Source: Amoebophrya sp. A120 (Eukaryota; Sar; Dinophyceae; Syndiniales; Amoebophryaceae). Taken from it: a stretch of DNA of 64,000 bases. Under the pieces are notes generated by a model, which was not told the origin of the DNA, did no database searches, and saw nothing but the letters and a program-made list of their open reading frames with translations. Positions 1 through 11,454 of the stretch are shown here, one piece after another. The stretch lies in assembly GCA_905178155.1 (NCBI GenBank), contig CAJINV010000002.1:1153809-1217808 (forward strand), in the 5' to 3' direction. The translations under genes and the position numbers were made by a program. The stretch's first letter is position 1, and every line of letters begins with the position of its first letter.

Positions 1-1044
1 CATGTCAGAAGACATCAAGCCACAGCAAGGTCGAGTCAGGTGTGGTTTTGGAGTGGTGGAGAGGTCGAGGTGTATTATTTTCCTTGCGATAAAAGTACTC
101 CTTTGTTTTTTCCTCTACTTTCGACTTGATCTCGCCGGATTTTTCGATGACCTTGGACTTGTACTCCTCCGTTTTTTCAAGCGTCTTCTGCACCTTCTCG
201 TTTGCCAGGAATTCCCCGTATTTCTTCTTATGGCCGTCTCAAACGTTACATTCTCAACTGTTACACGATTTGCCATGCAAAATCAACATCAACATCAACA
301 GGGTGAAGCGACTTCGCATGACAAACTCCCGGAGGGCTAAACAGCATTGAAATCTGTGCGGAATCTGTAATGCTAGAGGCGCAATTGTCCCCCTTTGAGT
401 TTTCCTATTCTTGCATTCCAAGTTCATGTAACAGTTGAGAATGTAACAATTGAGAGTCCCATACTCCTTCGCCTTTTCTTGTGCGGTCGCCGCCATCGCG
501 GTGCCCTTCTCCGTTAAGTTCTTTACCCTGTTGTTTTTTCTTCAATTTCCACCAAATGTTGAACGAGAATTTGTCATGCACATCGACCAAGAACTGTCTG
601 AACCTCAAACGAAGATCGAACATTTGTCATGCGGACGCAAGAATAGAGGGTTTCACTGTCATGCAAGAGCAGTAGTAGAAAACATAACTCTTTACCTTTC
701 ATTTTCCTGCAGCTTCGAGTAGGTCTCCTTTGCCTTCTCCTTCGTTTTGTCGACGATTTGTATATATCCTGTGCAAAAGTATCGCACTTCTGCGAATTGC
801 AATCTTGCATATACAGATCTCTCTCCTATAGGCAAATCAACATGACAAACAAAATGTGTCTCAGCTTCCTGCGAAAATAAAAATTTGTGATGCAATTTGT
901 ACTAAAGTACGATGCTTTTGTAAAAATGCATAGGGTTCCCTTTTCGGAGAGGTAGGTTACCGCAGCGCCGACTTTTGTTTGGTTCTTCGGTGGATCCGGG
1001 ATCGGATCGGTTATCTCGGCTGGCCCGCTGCTGGAGTCCGCCAT
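1..1044 (-). CDS. Amphipathic-helix (LEA/apolipoprotein-like) protein, 3' end beyond window
   Basis: The start ATG is at 1044-1042 (MADSSSGPAEITDP). Exons are 1044-933, 764-696, 527-464 and 228 to beyond the left edge. Introns are a family A introner (765-932), a GT-AG intron (528-695) and a family B introner (229-463). After removing the introners plus 5 nt each, the frame stays open and gives a Lys/Glu/Thr/Ala-rich helical protein with repeated TKEKAKE, EKTEEYKSKV and EKSGEIKSKV blocks, like the 11-residue repeats of LEA or apolipoprotein-like proteins. There is no signal peptide or membrane segment. Function is not recognised; a desiccation/membrane-surface helix or simple coiled coil are both possible. 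The exact end of the last visible exon is uncertain. Confidence 0.75.
229..463 (-). mobile_element. Introner, family B
   Basis: 235-bp intron with ends based on TATGG..CTCTCAA and tandem GTTACATTCTCAACTG motifs, mirrored at the other end. Flanks on the coding strand are AGGAG and AGAAG (one mismatch). Same family as 60588-60828. Confidence 0.85.
528..695 (-). other. Canonical GT-AG intron
   Basis: Begins GTAAAG after GAAAG and ends CAACAG on the coding strand; keeps the frame of the helical protein. It contains CATGACAAAT-type motifs also seen inside introners. Confidence 0.7.
765..932 (-). mobile_element. Introner, family A
   Basis: 168-bp intron with the family A inverted ends (ACAAAAGCATCGTAC at one end, GTGCGATACTTTTGCA at the other). 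The 5-bp flanks have diverged (AACCC/TATAC), but removing element plus 5 nt keeps the frame. Confidence 0.75.
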
Positions 1045-1740
1045 TTTGAGCGAATTCTGCTCGTCTCGGTAGCACAACGAACTACTGGCTGCTCTACTAG
1101 CTACGTTGTCTCTTTGTCTTTGTCTTTGCGTGCAGCAAGATTGTTTTTCTAGGTTGTACTCCAGGAATAAATCAAGTGGAAAAAGTTGTGGCCAAAATTT
1201 GTTTTATCGGGTCGTCGAACTACTACAGGTCCTGAGTTCTTGTAAGCAAAAGAAAATCGCTCATCGGTCCACGCCAATCAAATTCCAGGAACAACAGGTG
1301 GAGGTCCGATATTTCTAGTACAGCACGACCGTGTGAATAAAGATAAACATCATCCTGCTCCGTACTAGTGTAGTGGACTACAACTTCTGTACTTCCGCAC
1401 AGGAGGCGAAGGAGGGGGTGATGCGACTCAATCTCAACTACCAGGGCTTCCTGCTGTTCTGCTCTATTCTATTCTGTTTCCTATCTTTTTCTTTCGCTCT
1501 GTCTTTGTCTCATCTCTAGTACGCGCTCGTCCCTCTCTCTCTGTCTCTCGGCTTCGGTTTTCCTCTTTTAATTATTCGGGATGCCTTACTTGCTTGTAAA
1601 AGTAGTTTTTCTGTCTTTGCGAGAAGCACTGAATTACCTTGCATAGCGGAGGACAGAACAAAGATTATGGCGTGAAAATAGGTATTCGTATTGTATTCAG
1701 GAGGCGAAAGTTAGTTGTGAAACAACATCTTATCGCACTA

Positions 1741-3466
1741 AAAAAATCGATCATACTCATATTTGGCCGAATTCAAGACACAAAAAATGCTACTTTTTTG
1801 AAAAAAGCCTGCGCTTTTTTAACAAAAATCCTGTATTTCGGCAGCGATTTTTCTTTTTCGGCGGAAAATTTGCATGGCTTGGAGGTAAGGCCTGGAGCAT
1901 TCTGCTTGGGCGGCAACGTTGCTGAGCTCTGGACTGGCTGCCTGTAGTAGTTCAACTAGCTACGAGGAGGCGACTGGCGCGGATATGTCGCCCGCGACAA
2001 TTGTCCTGGCTCTGCTCTTCGGCCTCTTGCCGGCCCCCTCTTACCGGTCCAAGCCCCTCCTCACCTACCGGCCCCGCCGTCGGGCGCTTGTCTCTCATAA
2101 CTCCCGCTCCCAAGCCTGTCACATGGATGGAGGCAAAGGATCCACGCAGCCTGGCACATGCTCGGCCCAGGAGGAAAGGAATGGCCTTCAGGATGCCAGC
2201 TCTAGCCCCGCTGAGACGGTGCTGCGACAAACATGCATGGGTTGTGCTGGGGGCCGCGCAAAAGCCTAAGGGCTGGGCCTTCTATTTTGAGGCGTTCTGG
2301 GGTTCTTGGGCAGACCTCCGGTGGCATCCTCTGGCACGCCTCCACAGGATCGCCGCCAGAGCGATCGACCAGGGACGGGACCAAAAAAGGCCATCTCAAA
2401 CAGCAATTTTCAGTGCGGAGAACGTGGAAAAACGGCCAACAAAACGTGGCAAAATCGGCAAAAGCTGACAGCTTTTGCGGTATGATCAATTTTTTTTAGC
2501 ACGAGCTGAGTCCGGAATCGATCATATTTGCTGACCTGCGCCGTAGCACCGCGATTGGCGTTTTTTCAAAAACTGTAAATTTGCAAATTTTTCACCATAG
2601 CAGCGGCCCAAAAAAATTGATCATATGCCAAAAGCTGCCATTTTCTTTTAGAAAATTTGAAAAAAGTGAAAAAATGGCATTAATCATACTCGCAAAAATG
2701 TATGATCTATTTTTTTGGGACCGAGCTAACGGCCATTTTTTGAGGCCGATCGATCATATCGAAAATCGGCATTTTTTCGAACTTCGAAAAAGTGCGAAAA
2801 TCTTGCCAAATTCAGCTGTGGAAGTTCAGCAAATCGACTCCGCTGATGGGGCGGCCCGGAAGAGGTCTCCGGCGCCCGAAAGTGATATGATCGATTTTTT
2901 TGATCCGCATGCAATGGCCGTCTTTTCGAGGCCAATCATGTGCCCACTTTGCCTTAGCTCATCTGGGGCCAGAAAGTGCGCGAGCAGTCTCTCCAGATTG
3001 GACGGCGTTGCCGGTCTGGGGGGGGGCAAAGCAGTTAAAATCCCGACGAGGAGCTGGTGGTAAGTAAGGCCAAGGCGGGGTATCGGGCTCCTCGGCATGT
3101 GCCCAGAAATGCAGGCCCATGGCCATAACGCCAACGAAATCAATGGGACAGGGCCGCGCAATGGTATTGGTCTCCAGTAGTTGCGCCATCTTCTTTGTGG
3201 TTTGTCTGACGGCCCTATTGGAGTAGCATCCGCCTCCTCATAGCTACTCGGCCTGCTGCCGCCTCTTAGTTGCTGGAGTAGCGAAACTACTCCAAGCAGC
3301 CAAAGAAGATAGGCCGCGCAATATTTACGTCATAAGAGCACCAAAACAGAAGCGGCTGCCCGGGTCTGCCGGACACCGCGAAAAATTTTTGAAAATAAAA
3401 AATTGAAAAAATAGCGATTTTTGGGCTTTTTGCGGCCCTGTATGAGTATGATCGATTTTTTTGGTG
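1741..3466. repeat. Dispersed TATGATCGATTTTTTTGG-type motif array
   Basis: At least eight copies of a motif close to TATGATCGATTTTTTTGG or its reverse complement lie near 1742, 2481, 2515, 2612, 2699, 2747, 2886 and 3447, in both orientations. They are separated by similar GC-rich or A-rich spacers (GGCCATTTTTTGAGGCC-like). None is coding. Role unknown. Confidence 0.7.
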
Positions 3467-3754
3467 GGATACATCTTTGGAACTACTCACAACTCCAAAT
3501 CTTGATGTGCATGGACAGGAATTATACTTCGATGCAAATGTGGGATGCTCGTGGTGTGGTGCATAAGCATATCGCGATTAAGCCTGAGAGCTGCGCAGAG
3601 TACTCATCGAAAAATAAAACAACAGGTAGCATCATGCAACTTATGCTTATTAAGCCAAAAGAAAATGAAATAAAAATAGAGATCCTGAATAAAATCATAG
3701 ATACGCAGATATATACTGAAGTGTAAATCAAAAGCTCGAGAAAGTTGCGCCTCT

Positions 3755-3796
3755 TTTGTTTGTTTGTTTGTTTGTTTGTTTGTTTGTTTGTTTGTA
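3755..3796. repeat. (TTTG)n microsatellite
   Basis: About ten uninterrupted TTTG units; intergenic. Confidence 0.95.
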
Positions 3797-4963
3797 TCGT
3801 TGGGCCCGTGGTATCCAGTTGAAGGTTTTGCCTTCTTCTCTGTTTGTTTGTTGCTTTTGGATGCACGGAATCCGGGTGAAGTTTTCTTCTTCTCTCGTGT
3901 GGTTCTAGCGCTACTTGAAGAAAAAGCCAGTGTGCCAGAGCCGCTTGAGGCCTGTTGAGAAAAAAACGAAAAAGAAAGCTGAAAAGATAAAAAGATAAAA
4001 AGTTGGCGTCGATGAAGGAGAAGACTCTACTGAAATGTTACAAAATCTGCTTGAAGTGTTTCTGATGTCTAGTTTGTGCAAAGATTACGAAAAGAGTTGT
4101 GAAATTTCTCGTACGGTTTGAGAGTTCTACTTGCCCTGTCGTAGAAGTTTGTTGAAAGTGCAAAGGTTCTACAGCTATTTCAAGAAAAAAGTATCATGTG
4201 GAAAGAGCATGTTCGGCTTGGAACTAACAAAAGAAATCTAGAGAAAGCGAAAGCCCTGCTGTAAAATTAAAGTTGAAAAGTTAAAAACTTGGCGTTGAGA
4301 GTTACAAGTCTACTTGGAGTGTTGCTGTCGTAAACAAAGGTTGGTTTTGTTGCTGCTGCGAAAAAAAAGTCAAAGAGTCTAAAAGTTGAAGTCTGGCAAA
4401 AAGCGAAGGGTTCCTGAAACTGTAAAATAAAAATCAAAAGTGAATAGAACAAAAATGCAAAAGTTGTGCTGCAACGAGGGGAATTTTTTTTTTTCCTGAG
4501 ATTAACTTTTTCTTTTTTTTTACTTTTTGCGTTTTGCTGCTACTTACTCTCCTTGTTGTGGGATGTTATTGTACTTCTTTTCTTTATTGCTGCAATACAA
4601 AAAAAGTGTGAAAGCGAGAAGACGAAGAAGAAGCGTGCTTATGGTTCTCTTGTATAAAAAATTTTGCAAGTAACACTACATTCGTTATCGCCGTAGATTC
4701 AAATACAATTTCTTAACACCATACTGGCTGGCTGGTTGCATCGTAAAAATTTTGCTATCCAATCTCACGCACGAGCAAACTCGAAAGAACAGCTGCTGCT
4801 TCCAAAAAACTCAATGTCGAAGAGGAGAAGACACATGATTTCTTTGTGGGAAAGAACCCAAATGACAACTGCGGCCCAACGACACCAAAAAGGGTCAGCT
4901 TTCCCGCCCGCGCCGGGGATTGCGTCCGGCTCTCCCGCCCGCGCCGCGGTTGAATCCGCCTCC

Positions 4964-6909
4964 CTACCAGTCTTGTCCGTACTTGGCAGGCTTTGCCTTT
5001 GGAGGTGGAGCGGTCGGCGCATTGACCAGTTCATGCGCCTGGTCGATATCCAATGCAAAGAACATGTCTGGGGCTGGCATAAAAAGGCTTGTGGCTGTGA
5101 TGCTGAGCTCTGAATGATTGAACCACTTCCGAGCGCTAGTACCCAGCATGATAAGTTTGCAGAGCGCCTCGTTCCCATACGCAGCTCGCATGAGATGCCG
5201 CATTTTTGTGTGACAAAAGAGACTGCGTTTGCGTTTGCGACCACTATTTTTGCTCATGCAATAAAGATTTCCATTTCACAGAAACAGAACAAATGTAGTA
5301 AGACCTCCAGCATTACACGCTCGAACTTCCACACCCAGACATATTAGCAATGCGAATGCATAGTCGATGAGCTTGAACCATTCGTCCATCTGACCTTCAG
5401 GTATTGGCACTTGTGCTGGCTGCGACAACTTGCTCCTCGAGTCCGGGTGATAAAAGAACTGAAGCACACTCTTTTTCGCAACTTGCGCTCCCTCGCCGCT
5501 TTTATCGGGCAGCTCAAGCTTAGCCAAGTTGTCATATCTTTGAGGCGAAGGGCCCCTGAACACCTGTGGATTTACCTTCACAAACTTCTGCAGGGCGAAA
5601 AGGACCTTTCGCGCATCGTTTTGGTCTTCCTTGGGAACGCGGCCCAAGTCATCTGCGACTTCGTTTTTGAAGGGCAGTCGCAGTTCGTGTGTTTTGCCGT
5701 GTTTATCTGTCATGACCGGAATGTTGTTTAGGCGATTCATCGGGTTTTTCCACGCATCAGGAGAATTTTTCCACGCCTGAGTAGGATCCTTGTTCCCTTT
5801 TGAAAACGAAAAACGATGCGCAACGCACAGCGCAAGGCTTGGCGTGTGGTGCGGCGTCTACATTTTTTTCTTGGCCTACACTCTGCTCTGTGAGATGAAT
5901 AAAGCTGGTGGCGAACCGCATGCGGGCAGCAGGATGCAAATTATCACTAATGTGTATCTTGTTGCGCCGGCATCACGGTTTTTACGAATGCGAAACCAGA
6001 ATGCCGAGCGCCGCTCCAGGCGTGGCATCAATGCAAAGCTTGCACCTCCTTCACCACCACGCCTAAGTCCAATTGCGAGCGCGAAACGGCGAACAAGGTC
6101 ACCTTCGGTAAGTCGCGCTGGCGCTCCTGCTGTTGACGAAAATCATGGTACTGATTCTCGGAACGCCTCCGCGCCTCCTTTGCTTCTTCCGCCTTTTTTG
6201 CTGCGGCTTTCGCCTTTTGCTCCGCTTCCTCCGTATCGCGCCGCTCCTGTTCCCGTTTTTGTTCCTCTGCCCACGCCCGGTCCTCCGCCTCCTTCTGCTC
6301 CTTCTGCCTGCGCTTTTCTTCTTCCGCGCTTCGCTTCCGTTGTGCTTCCTTCGCTTTCGCCTTTTTCTCCTCCGCTTCTTTCTTCGCCGCTTCCGCTTTT
6401 TCCCGCGCCGCTTCCGCGTCTTCCTTTGCGGTCGCTAAGAATGCTTTTGCTTTCTCGTCCTGTTCTTTCCAGAATTTCGCTCGAGCTTCCTTGTCCAGGT
6501 CCGGCTGTGCTCCACCTCCTGATGAATCACTTGAAGAAGCTTTCTCCGGACCCGCGGCGCCGTTTCTTTCGGATTCGGCTCTTGCCGCGAAGAGTGCTTC
6601 TGCTCTCTTGGCTTGTTGTCTCCATTTCTCCGCTTCAGCTTCCCTCTCGGCGTCTCTCCTTTCAGCTTCTTCCTTTTCTGCCTCGTGAAACGCTTTCCAG
6701 AAATCGTCCGCCTTCTTCTCCGGTGGTTTCGGCTGCCATGTCGGCACTCCGGTTGAAAAGTGGCACTCGTCCAGTGAAAGAGGTTTCTTTGGATCCTGGT
6801 CCCAAAGTTTATCCTCGAGGCAGTCACGCGCGCTTCCAAACCGTTCTCTTGTCATCTGCCAACCCCGGTCCGTGAACTCCCACGCTGTATACTCGCCGCT
6901 CTTCTCCAT
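4964..6909 (-). CDS. Ala/Glu/Lys-rich coiled-coil protein, 436 aa
   Basis: Exons are 6909-6103, 5788-5363 and 5046-4964; the summed coding length is a multiple of three. Exons 1 and 2 are joined across a GT-AG intron (5789-6102) and exons 2 and 3 across a family C introner with exact TSD TCGAC. The N-terminus (MEKSGEYTAWEFTDRGW) is globular. Residues of roughly 75-260 are a long charged helix (AEAEKW, EAAKKEAEEKKAKAKEAQ), strongly coiled-coil. The C-terminal part (MNRLNNIPVMTDKHG onward, ending KPAKYGQDW) is globular with no recognised domain. The start is chosen as the first ATG of the open frame; further 5' exons such as the one proposed at 7182-7449 are possible. Function unknown; cytoskeletal role would be only a guess. 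Confidence 0.8.
5047..5362 (-). mobile_element. Introner, family C
   Basis: 316 bp, diverged ends (ATATGTCTGGGTGTGGAAG / CCCCAGACATGTT), exact TSD TCGAC on both sides. Splicing gives FKLIDQAHELV in frame. Confidence 0.85.
5789..6102 (-). other. GT-AG intron
   Basis: GTGACC after CTTACCGAAG and AACAAG before GATCCTACTCAG. A second acceptor 12 nt downstream (CTCAG) would also keep frame. Confidence 0.65.
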
Positions 6910-7181
6910 ATTGAACAAGACATACTCCTCTCTTATCCCCAGGAAATCTTTTATCGCACTGGTGCCCGTGAAGATACAACAATTTACAGCACGTATTGGA
7001 AGAAGACGTCGTCCTAGTTGTTGACTACCAAGAGCAGTACCTTGATGTTCATCTGCAACTAAGTACAACAAAACAACAAGACCGGCTAGATGAAACGATT
7101 GATAGTATCATCTCCCCTTGGCCCTGGTCCTAGTGGTGGAGATCGTGGCTCATCCGAAATGAACTCTTAATTATATTAAAA

Positions 7182-7449
7182 TTATGCATTTTGTGTCGTG
7201 TTAGCATCATGCGCGATAAATCTAATATTGCGTTTGCGCTGCGTACGCTTCTTGGGGTCGCACCATAGCTGTTTGGAAACAGCCTGTTTTTTGTCCCACT
7301 TCCACAGATCTCCCTCTGGATCTCCGTACCGACAGTTTTTTCCTTCCCACACTTGCTCTCGCCCGTTGTGCCAGTACTGGTGTGGAAATTTGAATTTAAT
7401 CACTTTTTGTGGATCTGCAGCTGCCTCATGTGGCCCTGGTGCTGCTTGA
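7182..7449 (-). CDS. Candidate upstream exon (hypothetical)
   Basis: Open frame reading QAAPGPHEAAADPQKVIKF and on through a Trp/Lys/Asp-rich stretch (HQYWHNGREQVWEGKNC, LWKWDKKQ, QLWCDPKKRTQ). Composition is protein-like, and the LWCDPKK block resembles LWDQDPKK of the downstream coiled-coil gene, so it may be a 5' exon of that gene. No clear splice junction to 6909 was found. Confidence 0.4.
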
Positions 7450-7531
7450 GTGAACTGAAGATCTTTATTTTCACATCATGTACAAATCAATATGGTCTTC
7501 TAGTAGACTAATATCATTGCAAATATACCTT

Positions 7532-8008
7532 TCATATATATTTACGTGCAAGAAAGCAAATTAATACTGCTGGCTCTTCCTGCTCCAGCAAACTTCCGGG
7601 GGCGAGGATCCGGTCTTCGCCGACATCATCTCCCACGACCAGTGGGGGCGCAGCGTCGTGCCCGGGCTCCTGCTCGAGATATGCAACACAAACATGCCCT
7701 CGCTGCCTACAGCTGCTGCCATCCTCGTCCACAGGAAGCTTGCATCTTCTATCTTCATGAAAGGCGGTACTCGTGGTACTGGTACTGCAACAAAAAAATA
7801 CTTGATCATACAACGAACCAGTGCATCTTCGTAAAGAACTGACCCTGCGATGGTCATCTGGTCGATGGTCCAGTACGTAGTGCACAGGAGCAAGACCTCT
7901 CTTGCTACAGGTTACAGCACATCCATCATCACACTTTCCTCTCGCACGCTCGGGAAGACAAAGGCTGAGCGCCGGTGGCAGGGAGGAACTAGATTTTTTT
8001 TTCTCCAT
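7532..8008 (-). CDS. Uncertain ORF, 158 aa
   Basis: ATG at 8008, stop at 7532. The C-terminal half (YLEQEPGHDAAPPLVV, ILAPGSLLEQEEPAVL) is plausible protein, but an overlapping frame (MKIEDASFLWTRMAAAVGS, from about 7760) looks equally good. An open stretch further upstream (EIFAIAEDGLDKRDTVYIW, about 8100-8000) hints at a spliced gene that I could not resolve. Treat as a region with probable coding content rather than a defined gene. Confidence 0.3.
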   Translation of the reverse strand: MEKKKSSSSLPPALSLCLPERARGKCDDGCAVTCSKRGLAPVHYVLDHRPDDHRRVSSLRRCTGSLYDQVFFCCSTSTTSTAFHEDRRCKLPVDEDGSSCRQRGHVCVAYLEQEPGHDAAPPLVVGDDVGEDRILAPGSLLEQEEPAVLICFLARKYI

Positions 8009-8416
8009 ATGTAAACAGTGTCCCGCTTGTCCAAACCGTCCTCGGCAATCGCAAAAATCTCCCCGGTCGCCGCTTCTTGCGCCGAGGAAGGGTGCGTTCT
8101 TGAGGCCGTTGGGCTCTCCTGTGTTTTTTAGTTTTTGTTTTATTCAATAGTTGACATCATCGTCAAGAAATCGGTTCGTCCAGTTGTTTTCTAACAAGCC
8201 AAACCTACATCAGTAGAAGAGCAAAAGCAAGCTATATCATATGCAATTCGACATGGGAGAGTGCCCGAGGAGGAGGACTTACCAAAAGCTTCAACATTGT
8301 CAGGAGCATAATACTTCGTGTTGGTGCGTAACGTGCAGCAACTGCAACAAAGAACTCGAGTAGAACTACATCAAGCCTGCTTAATCAGCCGTTTTTCTAT
8401 CGACATAGCTATCTTT

Positions 8417-9601
8417 CTACCGGAGCTGCATTTTTTGAAAAGCAAGAACGACTAGAAGCAGTACCCCTTCCGCGGCGGCCCCTCGAACAAGTTCCGCGTC
8501 CTTGCCAATGAGTTCTTGCAAAGTACTGGACGAGGACGCGCCATCTTCCAAGGATTGCCCTTCTGGCCCACTGTCTTCAACTGCTGGTTACATTATGAGA
8601 GTGTACAACTCCCCCTTCGTTTTTCCCTTGATTCAAGAGGGCAAAAGTTGTAACCGCAACAGAAGTCATCTCAGCCCTCAGGCCCAACAAAGATGCAGTT
8701 TCTGCACAGACGAAATTAATTGCGCAACCCTGCAGCTTCTGTTTGGGCTGCTGGAACAAGACGAGCCTGCATTTATTATGTGAAAGCAGGGCCATCACAA
8801 GGCCAGAGCTGCAGCTGACATTGCGTTTTTGCATGACAAATGAGGGGAACAAAGGTGGGAGTTGTGCACAACTCTCGTAATGTCGGTCCAGGCGAATTCC
8901 GCTTCTTGAAGAACATTGTCCTGTTGCTGATCATCAACACCTCCCTCCTCATGCGCCGCAATCTTTGTCGTGCTGGTCGAAGCGGCAGCTGCTGCGTGAG
9001 GACCGGCCGGATTTTCGTCTTTCTTCGTCTCCACGACCGGCGGCACATACACAATGCCCTCGCGCGCGTCAGCGCGGAAGTTCGGCCCAAACAAACCGGG
9101 GTCGAGGGCCTGCGCGCCGAACGGAGTCTTTATCCTCTGCAAAAGTTATAATTTCGCTGTCGCTTTTTAAACAGTAGCACTGCTTCTTGGGATCTGCATC
9201 TGTTGTAGTCCTAATCTTATTTGCAATTGCTGATTTTGCATGACAGAATCATCTCAGCATCTTCATCGTCAGGAAGTAAATCTAAAACCAACACAATTCG
9301 ACTAGACATGACGAAAACCATCTTCCACAGCACCCAAATCCATAATTCTTTGGCTTTGCGATAGCTTCTTGTTCATCTAGTTGTACTACCCACGCATTTA
9401 TTTCGAAGAAGTACTACAGCAAAAAATTCTAGCAGTCCTAAACTTTTGCAATTAGATATAATTTGCGCCGTGTTGGGTGCAGAATAGCGTGACGACCGGG
9501 CCAGTGGCCGAAGATCCGTACATCGTCATCCGCTTTTTCTTGCCGGAGGAGGAGGTGGATTTCCGCACGTCGGCGGCAAAATCAAGCACGCGCGGGGGCA
9601 T
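8417..9601 (-). CDS. Hypothetical protein, 186 aa
   Basis: Exons 9601-9459, 9130-8880 and 8593-8417. Start ATG at 9601-9599 (MPPRVLDFAADVRKS). Removing the two introners with 5 nt each gives a length that is a multiple of three and the continuous segments QHGANYPFGAQALDPGLFG and AWTDIPAVEDSGPEGQ. The middle is Ala/Thr/Gln-rich; the C-terminus ends in a short hydrophobic run (VLLLVVLAFQKMQLR) that could be a tail anchor. No domain recognised. Confidence 0.7.
8594..8879 (-). mobile_element. Introner, family D
   Basis: 286 bp with GAGAGTTGTGCACAACTCC and mirrored GGGGGAGTTGTACACTCTC ends. Flanks GACAT/ATGTA have diverged but frame is kept when 5 nt are removed. Confidence 0.75.
9131..9458 (-). 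mobile_element. Introner, family A-like
   Basis: 328 bp; ends TATCTAATTGCAAAAG and CTTTTGCAGAGGATA. Flanks AATTA/AAGAC diverged; frame kept. Confidence 0.65.
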
Positions 9602-11454
9602 TTTGTTATTTGTTTCGAAAAAGAGTCGAAGAGATGACCACGCACTTAAAGTAGAGGATGAAAGCGAAGTACTAGAAGAGCACTTCGTCGAAACAAAATT
9701 TTGGTAGAAATAAAGTACAAAAATTTATTTATGGCTGAGAGTAGAACGACGGGCTAGAAATGTTGAACGTTGCTCGTCTATTCGTAAAGTCTTGTGCAGT
9801 ACAGTTGGGGGTGAACTTGAGGTGTGTTTTGTTTTTGAACTTAAGAGAAATGAGTTCTTGTGGTGGGGACCACAAACTTACTTGTAGGTGAGAGGTTGAT
9901 TTGAAAGAGGAAATACAAATAAGACGATGCTGATTTATTTCCTGTTACAAAGTAAAGGTGGAACTCGAATTGCTTGCTGTAAAAATCTATCATGCGGTCC
10001 TCATGGGAATGTACAATTACATGTTCGGGCGGAACGAACGCGAACTGCACGATATCGATATTCAGCAACATCTACTTCCGACGCTTTCTACTTGCATTGT
10101 ACGAGCACCACACGTAGCTGCTGGTGCGACCGAGAGGAAAACTTTCTGTAGCTGCACGAAAGAAGAAATAAGTAAGCGCTCCGACAGAAACTTTGAAAAC
10201 TTTGTGTCGCACGAGACGTCGCAGCAGGTGAGACCGAAATTTTGATTTGTGTTGTACGAGATGCATGTTGACATTTATCAAAGGCGCGCTGAAGCAGCAA
10301 GCTCACACGAGGACCGAACTACGAGTCACTCGAATAAATAACCGAAAGCACAGGACGATAGAAAATACGTTTTGGAATAAATCCGTGTCACGGAAGATTT
10401 TTCCGTGACGAAACAGATGAAGCGAAAATTACGATATCATGCTGGCGTCTTTCATCTCTTACTCGGGCTTTGTGCTGTAGGTACAACCGACGCTAGAAGT
10501 TAGTAAGTATACTTGCTTCCTGGCACACCGATGATGATGATGATCATGGAGGAAATCCTCGGAGACGTTTCGGTTTAAAACCGATGAAGAACGAACACAT
10601 GATTCCTGTACATACGTTGCGTTTAAGAGTTCTTCGTCCGCGCGCTGTGACTCCGCACTGAATCGCAAAGAAAAATCAAATTCTGTTTTTGTTTTTTGTG
10701 AAGCGAGAATTGTTTTTTCCACGATGAGAAAGAAGAACGAGAAACATGATTTCTCATGCGCGAAACGAATTCGAAGCTGAACACTTCTCATGAAAAACGA
10801 GCAGTCTTTTGGGAATCTCAACAAATGAAAACTGAACTTCAATACGGACCTCGTCTGTGTTCTATCGTTCGGTAACATTGGTGGAGAACCTGAATTTACC
10901 CCATTACGCCTACCCAACCTCCGTGGATAGCGGTAGAGTTTTCCCTTTAACAAACTTCGGTCTTGCTTACTATCGTACAGCTTCTAGCTTGTTGAAGAGC
11001 AAGACAATACTATACTTCTTTAACGATCTTCGGTCTATATCACACATAGACGCTTCTTGTTCGTTAAAGAGTTAAAAGTCGCTTCGTCATATATCGCGTC
11101 CTCCTCTTGGGGCGTAGAGTCTTTCTTTTCGTACTAGTAGTTTTTCCAAAAGACTTGGGCCACTCGTTACAAGTTTTTTTATCGTACAAGTCGCAACTAC
11201 ATCGTCATACCTCGGTGGAACATCTTACTGCGTCGTCGTCTCGTTTTTTGTAGCCAAGTTTTTTTGTCGCAACATTTTTTCGAGGGCCAGACGCCTGTTT
11301 TTCCGACAAAAGAAGGTTTAAAAATTAAAAATTAACAACGAAATGCATGCAAATCAATAATTAATTTTCTCATCATCTTCTCATAGACCAAATTTGTATA
11401 TTTTTTTTCGCATCTTGATCTTGTCGTCATTTTTCGCAAGACAAACTCAAAACC
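9602..11454. other. Intergenic, divergent-promoter region
   Basis: A/T-rich DNA between the minus-strand gene starting at 9601 and the plus-strand gene starting at 11455, so it should hold both 5' regions. A frame at 10459-10953 is open but of low-complexity, unconvincing composition. Holds one copy of the 39-bp repeat (10607-10645). Confidence 0.5.
10607..10645 (+). repeat. 39-bp direct repeat, copy 1
   Basis: TGTACATACGTTGCGTTTA...TCTTCGTCCGCGCGC; nearly identical to 12003-12041, two mismatched positions apart from a local AGAGT/GTAGT difference. Confidence 0.8.

Larger units (their letters stand above)
1045..4963. other. Intergenic, repeat-rich, no convincing gene
   Basis: No open frame here looks protein-like. 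1080-1640 is pyrimidine-rich. 1740-3470 carries scattered copies of a GATCGATTTTTTT motif. 3755-3796 is a (TTTG)n tract. 3960-4660 is A/T-rich low-complexity sequence. The upstream region of the leftmost minus-strand gene is at 1045-1300. Confidence 0.6.

Noticed and set aside
5790-6875. 361-aa plus-strand Leu/Pro/Ser/Arg-rich frame
   Set aside because: Antisense of the Ala/Glu/Lys coiled-coil exon.
10459-10953. 164-aa minus-strand frame
   Set aside because: Ser/Phe/Arg-rich, His run from a (GAT)n tract, no junctions or homologous features; probably chance.
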